From Aureispira sp. CCB-QB1 (GTDB taxonomy: Bacteria > Bacteroidota > Bacteroidia > Chitinophagales > Saprospiraceae), in contig NZ_JHBV01000040.1 in NCBI RefSeq assembly GCF_000724545.1, positions 1 to 32,844 of the forward strand: a DNA stretch of 32,844 nucleotides, in the 5' to 3' direction. The translations under genes and the position numbers were made by a program. Under the pieces are notes generated by a model. That model saw nothing but the letters and a program-made list of their open reading frames with translations, had not been told where the DNA came from and did no database searches. The stretch's first letter is position 1. The number at the start of each line of letters is the position of its first letter. Shown here piece after piece: positions 1 to 8,492 of this stretch.

Positions 1-1132
1 AACTTAAGTATCAATGGCATTTGTTTAAAATTTTTGTCTTTTATTTCAATGAACTTCCATCATACATTTAACAACACAACCCTATTTTTAATCATTGACG
101 GGTTAATCATACAATAGATGGTTATCACAAATGAGTAGTTTTTGAATGAATTAGAAATTAGTTTTAACTATTTTTCTTGAGCGAACTATATGGAATTGAA
201 AAAAGGATACCGTATTAGTTTTATTTTTATTAGCCAAACTTGCCGAGTTAGCATAAGCTCCAAAAGCTATTGATTGTAGAGAACTAACGAAGCGATAACG
301 TTCTTATGAACGCAACAAACTATCTAAATAACATACGCGCACAAAATTTATTTGTGATTCTCTACTTTTGATAAGTCATTGAATCCTATCAACTCATTTG
401 TAGTCGTCATCTGATACACAAAGTGTTTCAAACGCTGATTTATCTATCCAAACCTATGCTTTGGGAGCTGGCTTTGTATGCTTATTACTTAGCAATCATT
501 TAGTTTTGCCATATAGTCTCTGCCCAAACTGCCATTGGTTCATATTAATCATAGCGTTTATTATGTCTATCTTACATTCAATAATAAAAAACCTTTGGCA
601 ATCAATTGATTGGGTGAATATCTTTTGTACGATCTATGTAGTAAGAAACTTAACACTTTTGTAGGGTCTATGATTATCATTTTATAATTCTTAAAAATTA
701 TCATTTTCAAAAAAACTGATTATCAATCAAAAATGAATTTCAAAAAATCATGAAAAGCATTCATAAACAAAACTGACACCTAACAATCGTTCCTTAAAAC
801 CATGTCGTAGCAATACAACTAGCTACTCTTACAAGGTAAAACAGATTCATTACTTTAGAATTTTTCACCTGCTTATACCCTGAGGTTATAATTTTATTTT
901 AATAATATATTAGACTCTTCTAAGCTCTCCAATAGCTTTTATTCGTATCCAAACAAAGCATGGATGTGGCATTTTAGATAACAAAAAATATCTTGAAGAG
1001 TCGCACAGACTGTTATAAACAAAACATTCGTTAATAAATTTTTGGACGCTTTGGTTTCTGCAATTGCAACATAGTTAGACTAGCCATGACAACCAAAGAC
1101 AATTTTTTAGAGCACTCTTATTTTTATTCATC
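1..1132. other. gene-poor left flank
   Basis: No convincing coding region was found in this AT-rich kilobase. The longest open frame (461-664, from a TTG) encodes a hydrophobic, unrecognised 67-aa string and looks accidental. A small hairpin CGTTC-TTAT-GAACG lies near 300-313. Near-identical words ATTATCATTTT occur around 671 and 698. A 16-codon frame (1086-1136) ends overlapping the GTG start of the first LRR gene. It could be an upstream leader, but chance is as likely. No promoter word of the TAnnTTTG type was found close to the first gene. Confidence 0.5.
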
Positions 1133-1690
1133 GTGAAAGATATTGAGAAAGAACAAAAAAACTTACTAGAATTAATTAACTCTTGGGACGAAAAAAATAT
1201 TCGTCTTGCGATGCTCATTTGGCAAAATGATTCTAGACTAGAACAATATGTTCAAGAACAATTTAAAGCACTTTTACAAGCAAAAGATTACAAGAGCTTA
1301 GTTGGATTACGCCTACTAGCTAACTTAAATAGTATGAATAGTGATGACATGGAAGAATCATTACAATATATGCTAAAAGTGAGGTGGTTAAAACTAAACC
1401 ACAATATTTTAGATGCTTTTCCAATTCCATATTTACGAGATTTAGAGCAATTAAAAATCATTTCTACAACCATTGTTAATTTGCCCAAGTCTGTCGGTCA
1501 TTTGCACAGCCTAACCGTACTTGATTTAAGCGGGTGTCGAAATTTGAGCTCTTTTCCTCCCGAAGTTTTAAATTTAAAATACTTAACAGAAATTCATTTG
1601 ACAGGTACTGCTATTGGAGAGCAGCATAAAATTAGTATATTAGTTGGCTCAAATAAAGTTCAGGCATTTCTACAGTCTCTATTTAATTAG
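1133..1690 (+). CDS. short leucine-rich-repeat protein (LRR 1 of 3)
   Basis: A cytoplasmic 185-aa protein with no signal peptide. It starts at a GTG, with a stop in frame upstream at 1076 and no ATG between. The first ~75 residues are charged and helical (E/K/N/Q-rich). About four leucine-rich repeats follow from residue ~80, for example LKIISTTIVNLPKSVGHLHS and LTVLDLSGC. Repeats of this kind form a curved protein-binding surface and have no enzymatic activity of their own. The protein is the most degenerate of three tandem LRR genes and lacks the LLPxC C-terminal cap of the other two. The next gene begins 6 bases downstream, so the three are probably one operon. Partner and function are unknown. 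Confidence 0.75.
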   Translation: MKDIEKEQKNLLELINSWDEKNIRLAMLIWQNDSRLEQYVQEQFKALLQAKDYKSLVGLRLLANLNSMNSDDMEESLQYMLKVRWLKLNHNILDAFPIPYLRDLEQLKIISTTIVNLPKSVGHLHSLTVLDLSGCRNLSSFPPEVLNLKYLTEIHLTGTAIGEQHKISILVGSNKVQAFLQSLFN

Positions 1691-1696
1691 CTTACA

Positions 1697-2413
1697 ATGG
1701 GTTCAAATTTACAGATACAACAATTATTACGAACAGGTATAGTAACAAACATTGCTAAAGCGCTGCACTTGCAAAGTTTTTCGAATGCTAATTTTGACTG
1801 GAAGCCTTATCTGCAACTAGCCGATTGGTTACAAGAGCAACAACTTATTGCCCCTACGATCAACGCTCTAGAACCTTTATTGTTAGAGCTATTTTCTTTA
1901 GAAAGCATTTGTTTGGCTGAACATAATCTAGAACAAATTCCTAGTAACTTTGGTGTGCTTAGTAATTTAAAACAATTGGATTTGAGTTATAACAAGCTTC
2001 ATATGATTCCTATGTCTTTGGGTATGCTGCCCAAAATTGAGCAACTAGAACTGCAAGGTAATCAACTACTAGCACTTCCTGAATCTATTGGCTTATTGCC
2101 CACCCTAAAGCATTTAGACTTGTCTAATAACCAGTTAAGTATATTGCCAGATTCCTTGGCTCAATTGTTGCATCTACAGCATTTGTCCATTGCCAATAAT
2201 CAGCTGTTAGAAATTCCTACAGATATTGCATGGCTTTCCAATTTAAAAACACTTCATTTGCAAGGCAATCAAATTACGATGATTCCCACGTTCATCAAAG
2301 AATTGCAACAACTTGAAATTCTTGATTTAAGTAACAACCCTATCCCTAAAAATGCCTTACTAAAAGTACAAACACTATTACCGACCTGTAAAATTATTGT
2401 TGGGCAATCATGA
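1697..2413 (+). CDS. leucine-rich-repeat protein (LRR 2 of 3)
   Basis: A 238-aa cytoplasmic protein with no signal peptide or membrane segment. Residues 1-70 form a helical N-terminal cap. From about residue 70 there are six full 23-residue repeats and a partial seventh, of the type LxxLDLSxNxLxxLPxSLxxLxx. It ends with the cap LLPTCKIIV, which matches the end of the next gene (LLPKCQVKY). Its ATGA overlap with the following gene implies translational coupling. The regular repeats resemble bacterial LRR proteins used for protein-protein recognition. No kinase, GTPase (Roc) or effector domain is fused. The target is unknown. Confidence 0.85.
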   Translation: MGSNLQIQQLLRTGIVTNIAKALHLQSFSNANFDWKPYLQLADWLQEQQLIAPTINALEPLLLELFSLESICLAEHNLEQIPSNFGVLSNLKQLDLSYNKLHMIPMSLGMLPKIEQLELQGNQLLALPESIGLLPTLKHLDLSNNQLSILPDSLAQLLHLQHLSIANNQLLEIPTDIAWLSNLKTLHLQGNQITMIPTFIKELQQLEILDLSNNPIPKNALLKVQTLLPTCKIIVGQS

Positions 2414-3456
2414 CAGATAAGGAGAAACTATACCAACTTATACAGACTTCCAAAGTAGAGAATATTAATTTAGCCATTGAGTTATCTAAAGCCAATGCTA
2501 TCGTACTGGAAGAATATGAGCTAGTGCTAAAATGGCTTTCTGATGTCAAAAAATATCGCTTCAAAAAACGTATCTTAGAAGACTATTTGGATGAGATCAC
2601 AAGAAAAACACATGCCTATCTCAATCAACTAGATTTAAACGAGTTGCCTGATTTAATTGGGCGTTTATTTAATTTACAACGTTTGTATTTAGGAAACAAT
2701 CAACTAAAAACCCTTCCTGACACATTAGCCTATTTAAAAGATTTGGAGGAGCTGAATGTTAGTTCTAATGCTTTTAGTATTTTTCCTGCTTGTATCTTAA
2801 GGATGAGCCATCTGGAAGACCTTACTATTTCTCACAATCAGCTTAGTTTTATCCCAAAATCTATTGACAATCTTCATCGCTTGCAACGTCTCCGACTAAA
2901 CTACAACCAGTTGGAATCCTTGCCTGATTCCTTTCGTAATTTAACCCGTTTACATACGTTATACATACACAGCAACAAACTCACCAGTATTCCCAAGGTA
3001 TTGAGTCAATTGACAGCCATCAAAGAATTAAATTTATCCCATAATCAGCTTACTGAAATTCCAGATTACATTAAAGATTTTAAGCATGTAGAAACGTTCT
3101 ATTTTAGTGATAATCCGATTACATCAATATCTGAATCTATTGGCTATTTGACCAACCTAGAAAAACTGCACCTTGGGAAAACAAAAATACAAGCACTCCC
3201 CCAATCCATTGGGCAATTATCTAACTTGAAAGAACTATACGTTTTTGACAGCCAACTAAAAACGCTTCCCGAAAGTATTGGACGTTTAAGCCAACTAAAA
3301 TCACTAAAACTTACTGGTAATGTCGGAATTCAGCTCCCTGATAGTATTGCACAACTCAAGAAATTGAAGCTACTTTGGTTGTGGGATTGTGCCTTGACAG
3401 AGGACGAAATTACCCGCATCAAGACCTTGCTTCCTAAATGCCAAGTCAAATACTGA
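2410..3456 (+). CDS. leucine-rich-repeat protein (LRR 3 of 3)
   Basis: A 348-aa cytoplasmic LRR protein whose ATG overlaps the previous stop by four bases (ATGA). Residues 1-65 are a helical charged cap that resembles the N-terminus of LRR 1 (ENINLAIELSKAN compared with EKNIRLAMLIWQND), which supports duplication. About ten full 23-residue repeats plus capping half-repeats follow, and the protein closes with LLPKCQ. Most repeats keep the Asn of the LxLxxNxL core. The repeats near residues 255-325 replace it (GKTKI, FDSQL), giving a less regular C-terminal part. It probably works with its two neighbours as a recognition scaffold. Confidence 0.87.
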   Translation: MTDKEKLYQLIQTSKVENINLAIELSKANAIVLEEYELVLKWLSDVKKYRFKKRILEDYLDEITRKTHAYLNQLDLNELPDLIGRLFNLQRLYLGNNQLKTLPDTLAYLKDLEELNVSSNAFSIFPACILRMSHLEDLTISHNQLSFIPKSIDNLHRLQRLRLNYNQLESLPDSFRNLTRLHTLYIHSNKLTSIPKVLSQLTAIKELNLSHNQLTEIPDYIKDFKHVETFYFSDNPITSISESIGYLTNLEKLHLGKTKIQALPQSIGQLSNLKELYVFDSQLKTLPESIGRLSQLKSLKLTGNVGIQLPDSIAQLKKLKLLWLWDCALTEDEITRIKTLLPKCQVKY

Positions 3457-3499
3457 TGCTCTTTATTTCTACTATTTTTATTACCTTTATGGGGCTTTT

Positions 3500-3551
3500 T
3501 AGCCTTCTAAAGGCTATCCGCTATTAAATAGTAGCAGCGCAGCTAACTATT
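3500..3551. repeat. intergenic hairpins, copy A of a 24-base repeat
   Basis: Two stem-loops lie back to back between the LRR operon and the PolX gene. TAGCCTT-CTA-AAGGCTA spans 3500-3516. At 3527-3551, AATAGT-AGC pairs with GCT-A-ACTATT around an AGCGCA loop. The 24-base word at 3529-3552, starting TAGTAGCAGCG and ending CTAACTATTG, recurs exactly at 13433-13456. There is no T-run, so this is a poor intrinsic terminator. It looks more like a dispersed palindromic element. Confidence 0.65.
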
Positions 3552-3582
3552 GATTAAACACACCAAAAGAGAATATTATAAC

Positions 3583-5277
3583 ATGACAAATAAAGAATAC
3601 GCCAATCAGTTTCAAACCCTAGCTAAATTGATGGAATTAAACGGAGAGAATAGTTATCGCATTAAATCGTATAGCAATGCTTATCGAATTCTTCGTGGAG
3701 TGACAGAAGCCTTGGATGATATGAGTCTTGCAGAAGTCAAGCAAGTAAAGGGGATTGGAGATGCTATTGGTCAAAAAGTCATGGAGTTGCAAAAAGATGG
3801 CAAAATGAAGTTGCTAGAAGACTATAAAGCCACCACACCTACAGGCATCGTACAACTGCTTGGCATAAAAGGACTTGGTATAAAAAAGATAAAGTTACTG
3901 TGGGAAGAATTAGAAATTCAATCACCAGGAGAGTTACTTTATGCTTGTAATGAAAATCGTTTGGTTTCTCTAAAAGGTTTTGGAATAAAAACACAAGCAA
4001 CAATAAAAAAACAGTTGGAATATTTCTTTCAATCTATTGATAAATTTCACTTTGCCAAACTAGAGGAAGAAGCGGAAAATTTGGTTTTAGATATACAGGA
4101 AACATTGGACACAGAATTGGTTAGTTTAACAGGCAAAATTAGACGCTTAGAACCTATCTTAGAAGCCATTGCTATCCTTATTGGTCAACACGATATTCAA
4201 GCCATTTTTGATGAAAACATCTTAGTTTTAGACAAACACGATGGAACAACGCCAGTTTATCATTGCAAAACGCCCGATCAAGGTATTCCTGTTATTTTGT
4301 GTACCTCTGATGCAGACTTTTTTGGCTATAATTTGCTCCGAACAACGGGCACAGAGTCGTTTAACAAAGACTTGTTTGAGACTGCTTTTGACACCCCAAT
4401 AGATTGGCGACACAACAACCCCCAAGAATTAAAAGGCATGGATGAACAAGCTATTTTTGCAGCCGCAGGTTTGCCATTTATCGCCCCAGAAATACGAGAT
4501 GTTTCCAAAATTATTTTTAAAATAAAAGGAGGTTTTGTTCCTGAGCTGATTCAAGAACAAGATATCAAAGGCATTCTGCATGCACACAGCACGTGGAGTG
4601 ATGGTGCCAATACCTTAGAACAAATGGCTACTTATGTTCAAGAACAAGGTTACACCTATCTAGGAATTACCGACCATTCCAAATCTGCTTTTTATGCCAA
4701 TGGCTTGCAAGTAGAACGAGTCTTAGCTCAAATGGAAGAAATTGATGCTTTAAATGAAAAACTAGCTCCGTTTAAAATTTTTAAAGGAATAGAATCTGAT
4801 ATTTTATACGATGGCAGCTTAGATTATGATCATACAATTCTAGAAAAATTTGACTTTGTTATTGCTTCTATCCATTCTACCTTGCGCATGGATAAGGACA
4901 GAGCAACACAACGCTTAATTACAGCCATTAAAAATCCTTATACCACCATCTTGGGACATCCAACAGGAAGAATTTTACTATCCAGAGAAGGCTACCCTAT
5001 CGACCATAAAGCTGTTATTGATGCTTGCGCTGCGCATCGTGTTATTATTGAAATCAATGCCAATCCGCTTCGCTTAGATTTGGATCATACTTGGATTCCT
5101 TATGCTTTAGAGCAAGGGGTAAAAATTGCAATCAATCCAGATGCCCATAGTTTGGAAGGAGTGCACGATGTTCATTTTGGAGTTTTGGCAGCTAGAAAGG
5201 GCTTATTAAATAAAGAAATGTGTGTCAATAGCTTATCAGCAAGTGATTTTGAAGCCTTAATATCTACCAAAAAGTAA
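3583..5277 (+). CDS. polX: PolX-family protein with PHP domain (DNA polymerase/3'-5' exonuclease PolX-like)
   Basis: A 564-aa protein, predicted to act on DNA ends in repair. I chose the ATG at 3583 (MTNKEYANQF) over a TTG at 3550, because 3550 lies inside the intergenic repeat and family members begin this way. Domains in order: an N-terminal pol beta-like 8-kDa region with NSYRIKSYSNAYRIL; helix-hairpin-helix motifs around 45-140 (VKGIGDAIG, IKGLGIKKI, LKGFGIKTQ); a degenerate nucleotidyltransferase core around 165-310; and a C-terminal PHP phosphoesterase from ~330. The PHP metal-binding motifs are intact: HAHS, TDHS, GIESD, IHS, HPTGR and NPDAH. The palm motif GS-RR...D-x-D is replaced by TGKIRRLEPILEAI without the Asp pair, so polymerase activity is doubtful while PHP nuclease activity is likely. 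It is probably co-transcribed with the gene 4 bases downstream. Confidence 0.92.
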   Translation: MTNKEYANQFQTLAKLMELNGENSYRIKSYSNAYRILRGVTEALDDMSLAEVKQVKGIGDAIGQKVMELQKDGKMKLLEDYKATTPTGIVQLLGIKGLGIKKIKLLWEELEIQSPGELLYACNENRLVSLKGFGIKTQATIKKQLEYFFQSIDKFHFAKLEEEAENLVLDIQETLDTELVSLTGKIRRLEPILEAIAILIGQHDIQAIFDENILVLDKHDGTTPVYHCKTPDQGIPVILCTSDADFFGYNLLRTTGTESFNKDLFETAFDTPIDWRHNNPQELKGMDEQAIFAAAGLPFIAPEIRDVSKIIFKIKGGFVPELIQEQDIKGILHAHSTWSDGANTLEQMATYVQEQGYTYLGITDHSKSAFYANGLQVERVLAQMEEIDALNEKLAPFKIFKGIESDILYDGSLDYDHTILEKFDFVIASIHSTLRMDKDRATQRLITAIKNPYTTILGHPTGRILLSREGYPIDHKAVIDACAAHRVIIEINANPLRLDLDHTWIPYALEQGVKIAINPDAHSLEGVHDVHFGVLAARKGLLNKEMCVNSLSASDFEALISTKK

Positions 5278-5281
5278 TCTT

Positions 5282-5923
5282 ATGAATCGATTGATAAGCC
5301 TGCTGTTTATACTCTTGTCTTTTTGGCAAACCAGTTATTCTCAAACAACGATTTGTGAAAAGAATACCACTTTGTATTTTTCTTGTTATAAATTACTTCC
5401 CAATCAAAGATTTAGTTATCAATACATTGATGGTTCGGGCGAGACAATTGGCGTTGGGACATATACTGTTAATAAAAAGGAGCTTGTTTTTGAATACGAT
5501 AGCTTGGCATCTCCTATTATTACCAAATCCCAAACAGCCCTTGCACCAAATACGATTCAAATTACGTGTTCTTATATTTTAGATTCCTTTCCTAGGTTGT
5601 TTCACCCTGTTGTTTATAATAAGAAGCTATTTTTTTGTGACTCTTTAGGACAAGTCAGGGTCCCCAATTACACCGAAGGAACCATTCTTATACACAACTA
5701 TACCGATTCTATTTTAATTAACCCTAAAATAGATGATGCCAACAATTACCATATTTATACCCACTCTGCTGGTGATAAATTCATCGCCAAGGGTACCATT
5801 CAAATATTGGAGAAAAAAGGAAAGTTGTACCGCCGCCGCATCCAAATGTACTTTGACAAGAAAGGTCTTCCTAATCCTGAAAAAGAAGTTTGGAAATATA
5901 TCTATTTTAATGTTTATGAGTAG
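5282..5923 (+). CDS. secreted protein of unknown function
   Basis: A 213-aa protein with a clear signal peptide (MNRLISLLFILLSFWQTSYSQ, likely cleavage after Ser20) and no lipobox, so it is predicted to be periplasmic or exported. The mature part is beta-rich with short strand-like segments (YQYIDGSGETIGVGTYTVNKKELVFEY), and there are Cys residues near 25, 35, 97 and 119. A basic stretch KLYRRRIQMYFDKKG lies near the C-terminus. No family was recognised. It starts 4 bases after the PolX stop, so it is probably co-transcribed, although a link between a nuclease and a secreted protein is not obvious. Confidence 0.7.
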   Translation: MNRLISLLFILLSFWQTSYSQTTICEKNTTLYFSCYKLLPNQRFSYQYIDGSGETIGVGTYTVNKKELVFEYDSLASPIITKSQTALAPNTIQITCSYILDSFPRLFHPVVYNKKLFFCDSLGQVRVPNYTEGTILIHNYTDSILINPKIDDANNYHIYTHSAGDKFIAKGTIQILEKKGKLYRRRIQMYFDKKGLPNPEKEVWKYIYFNVYE

Positions 5924-6073
5924 GTTTTATTATTAGCAATATATTGGGACTATTGATCGTTTCTTATTCCTCTATTTTAGAGCTACTAATATAGTTTTAA
6001 CAGACTATTGATGATTTAATTCCTTGTATTTTTTAAAATCTCCGTAACTTACTGTTCCAAAATTAAAACTGTT

Positions 6074-7561
6074 ATGAAGATTTATTTGATTGCGTTCTTA
6101 TTGTTATTCCTCCATTCGCTCACTTACAGCCAAGTAATGGATAGCGTTGTGGTATCTCCTGAAATGTTGTCTAAAGCCAAAGAATTCGAATTGGCAAGGT
6201 ACGATGTCTCTAGAAAAAGTAAGTATATCATTTACTTACCCATGAATTACTCAAAATTCTTATTTACAGAAGACGATAAAGCATTGTTTCATACACTCAA
6301 AGATACGATGATAGAGCGCATCGACTTGGTTTATACGGTATTTAGAAGAAGTAAAACATTTGACCAAATCAAGTTGAACAAGGAACGTTATGAGATGTTC
6401 CAACAATTTTTTCCGCAAGCATTTAATAATAACTTGATTGATTGGAATTTGATGGCTCAAAATGGAACCATGGACTATGAAGAAGCACAAACTTATTTTC
6501 ATGGTTTTGTCATTTACCTCAAACCCCATCGAGTAACGACCAAAAATGGGATTACGATTAGTACCGCTATGGACCTTAGAGTTGATGAGCCAGAAACAAA
6601 AGTATTGGAAACCAACGAAGAAGTAGCTCAAATCAAAACCTTGCTCAACAAGTCTACGGCAACCAAAATCATTCAAGATACCACTTATACTAAAATTCGG
6701 AAACGCTTTTGGACAGGAAAATACTTGTCCAAAACCAAAGCTGGTCGAAAAAAAGGAAAACGATTTACCAAAGAAGGTCCCAAACGTCCAAAGGAATATC
6801 GCTTCAAAGAAATCAAAGAAATGAAAATAACGGAACGAGAGGTTCCTGACTTGGATGCTGCTCCCGAACCCGAAAAAGTTATTGCTGAAATGACGGAGGA
6901 TTCTGTCGTTTATTCTGTCCTTAATCGAACCTTAGGACGATGGGATGACCATGTAGTGGTGCAAGATGTAACGGGAAGTATGCACCCATACTTAACCCAA
7001 ACACTACTCTTTTTGCGCAGCCATATCAAAAAAAACACCACCGAAAAGTTTGTTTTTTTTAACGATGGCGATAGCAAACCCGATGGTCCTTTGGGCTACT
7101 CTGGTGGTTGTTATTACACTAGTGCTGATAATGTGCAAGAAATTGAGGAAATGGCTTTTGAAGCAATGCGCAATGGAAAAGGGGGTAAAGCTCCTGAAAA
7201 TGATGTCGAAGCCATTCTTTATGGCATTAAAAAATTTCCCAAATGTAAAGGAGTTGTATTAATTGCAGACAATTTTTCTAGAGTTCGAGATTTTCGCTTG
7301 ATTCCTAGGTTAATGAAGTTAGGAAAACCCGTTCGGGTTGTCGTTTGTGGCATTGCCAAAGGGGATGTCATCAACTTAGACTATATCTATTTGGCACGTT
7401 ATACTGGTGGTTCTTTGCATACTATTAACGAAGATATTACCGATTTGGCAGACAAAAAAGATGGTAGTGCCTTTAAAGTTGGCTCGCAGTATTTTAAACT
7501 GGAAAATAATGTCATCAAGTTAATTCACCAAAGCAAATCCAAACATTTTGATCGTTTTTAG
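6074..7561 (+). CDS. secreted von Willebrand factor A-domain protein
   Basis: A 495-aa protein with a signal peptide (residues 1-19, ending SLTYS/Q). Residues ~20-210 are an unrecognised region. Residues ~213-260 are strongly basic, with many Lys/Arg (GRKKGKRFTKEGPKRPKEYRF). The C-terminal ~200 residues are a vWA-like fold. The metal-ion site motif DVTGSM begins near residue 298 (Thr in place of the first Ser of DxSxS). It is followed by the strand KFVFFNDGD, the segment GGKAPENDVEAI, and VVLIADNF. Such domains bind protein or matrix ligands through a metal ion. The coding end overlaps the end of the convergent lipoprotein gene by four bases. Ligand and role are unknown. Confidence 0.8.
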   Translation: MKIYLIAFLLLFLHSLTYSQVMDSVVVSPEMLSKAKEFELARYDVSRKSKYIIYLPMNYSKFLFTEDDKALFHTLKDTMIERIDLVYTVFRRSKTFDQIKLNKERYEMFQQFFPQAFNNNLIDWNLMAQNGTMDYEEAQTYFHGFVIYLKPHRVTTKNGITISTAMDLRVDEPETKVLETNEEVAQIKTLLNKSTATKIIQDTTYTKIRKRFWTGKYLSKTKAGRKKGKRFTKEGPKRPKEYRFKEIKEMKITEREVPDLDAAPEPEKVIAEMTEDSVVYSVLNRTLGRWDDHVVVQDVTGSMHPYLTQTLLFLRSHIKKNTTEKFVFFNDGDSKPDGPLGYSGGCYYTSADNVQEIEEMAFEAMRNGKGGKAPENDVEAILYGIKKFPKCKGVVLIADNFSRVRDFRLIPRLMKLGKPVRVVVCGIAKGDVINLDYIYLARYTGGSLHTINEDITDLADKKDGSAFKVGSQYFKLENNVIKLIHQSKSKHFDRF

Positions 7562-8454
7562 TAACGCCCTTCTATCGGGTATTGATATAATGCTGAATCC
7601 ATTTTCATGATTTTGATAAAACTGGGACGCATTTGTTCTTCATCATCTACCAACTTATATTCTATAATAAGAAAATCTCGCTTATAAGTGGCGATTACCT
7701 TGCCACGCCACTTGTCTTCTTTTTCACCTTTTAGTCTTTCTCTAAAAAAGCTTGAACGATGTTTCCCATTTGTTGACCCTGTGATATAATAAGTAATCTG
7801 AGAACTATCTGTTTTAAATGAATGCTCGTATTCTATATATTTTCTTTTATAATTAGAAGGTATTTTAAGCTCTTGTTTGGTAAAAGAGGTGTCTCTCTGA
7901 ACATTTAACACAACTTGCCCTAAAGTATCCTTAAATACAATTTCTTGCAAGGTGGATAAGTTAAGTTCTCCTACTATGAAATTTCTAAAATGTAACGGAA
8001 AATACCTCCTTTTGACCGCTTCGTATTCTGAAAGTTTGGAAAGTGTTATATGATGTAATATAAAATCTTCTTTGTAATTGTTTAAAAAATGTTGCAAGGG
8101 AAAGCCCCCTCCTGTGTCAGGTCCTAAATCAAAAAAGTAGTTTGCAATCAAACAATCACTGGAAGTCAATTTAAATTGAAGCGTTGAAACAGTTTCTATA
8201 TATTCTAATTGTGCGGTATCTACTTCTAGAAGATAAAACCTATTAGTATCTAGCCTCATGTAAATTAAATGCCCATCAGAAGCTCCAGTTCCATACCAAA
8301 TCGTTTTTTTTAGAGTATATGTATCAAAATCAATAATAGATATTGGCTCGGCAGGCTTTATATCTTCAGGTTCTTCTACGATTTCTTGCGGATTTTCACA
8401 AGCAAAAATCAGTAGTAAAACTCCAACAATAATCAAATAATAGGCTACTTTCAT
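7558..8454 (-). CDS. lipoprotein of unknown function
   Basis: A 298-aa protein with a lipoprotein signal: a hydrophobic core, then LLLIFAC-E, with Cys19 as the predicted acylated residue. An acidic stretch follows (ENPQEIVEEPEDIKPAEP), typical of surface-exposed lipoproteins of Bacteroidota. The remainder is a mix of beta segments with no recognised domain. GASDGHLIYMRL and GPDTGGGFPL are glycine-rich turns. It starts 38 bases after the stop of the 502-aa gene and is probably in the same transcript. Its stop (7558-7560) overlaps the end of the convergent vWA gene. Confidence 0.72.
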   Translation of the reverse strand: MKVAYYLIIVGVLLLIFACENPQEIVEEPEDIKPAEPISIIDFDTYTLKKTIWYGTGASDGHLIYMRLDTNRFYLLEVDTAQLEYIETVSTLQFKLTSSDCLIANYFFDLGPDTGGGFPLQHFLNNYKEDFILHHITLSKLSEYEAVKRRYFPLHFRNFIVGELNLSTLQEIVFKDTLGQVVLNVQRDTSFTKQELKIPSNYKRKYIEYEHSFKTDSSQITYYITGSTNGKHRSSFFRERLKGEKEDKWRGKVIATYKRDFLIIEYKLVDDEEQMRPSFIKIMKMDSALYQYPIEGRY

Positions 8455-8492
8455 TGAGACTCGTTTAAAATGTTTTTTCTGTTACATAAAAT

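Noticed and set aside
461-664. 67-codon plus-strand frame from a TTG
   Set aside because: No recognisable family, no promoter or terminator, and an AT-rich hydrophobic string typical of accidental frames in non-coding DNA.
1086-1136. 16-codon frame overlapping the first LRR start
   Set aside because: Could be a leader peptide, but the length is within chance and there is no attenuator structure.
6260-6676. 138-codon antisense frame
   Set aside because: Lies wholly inside the vWA gene in the opposite direction; no motifs.
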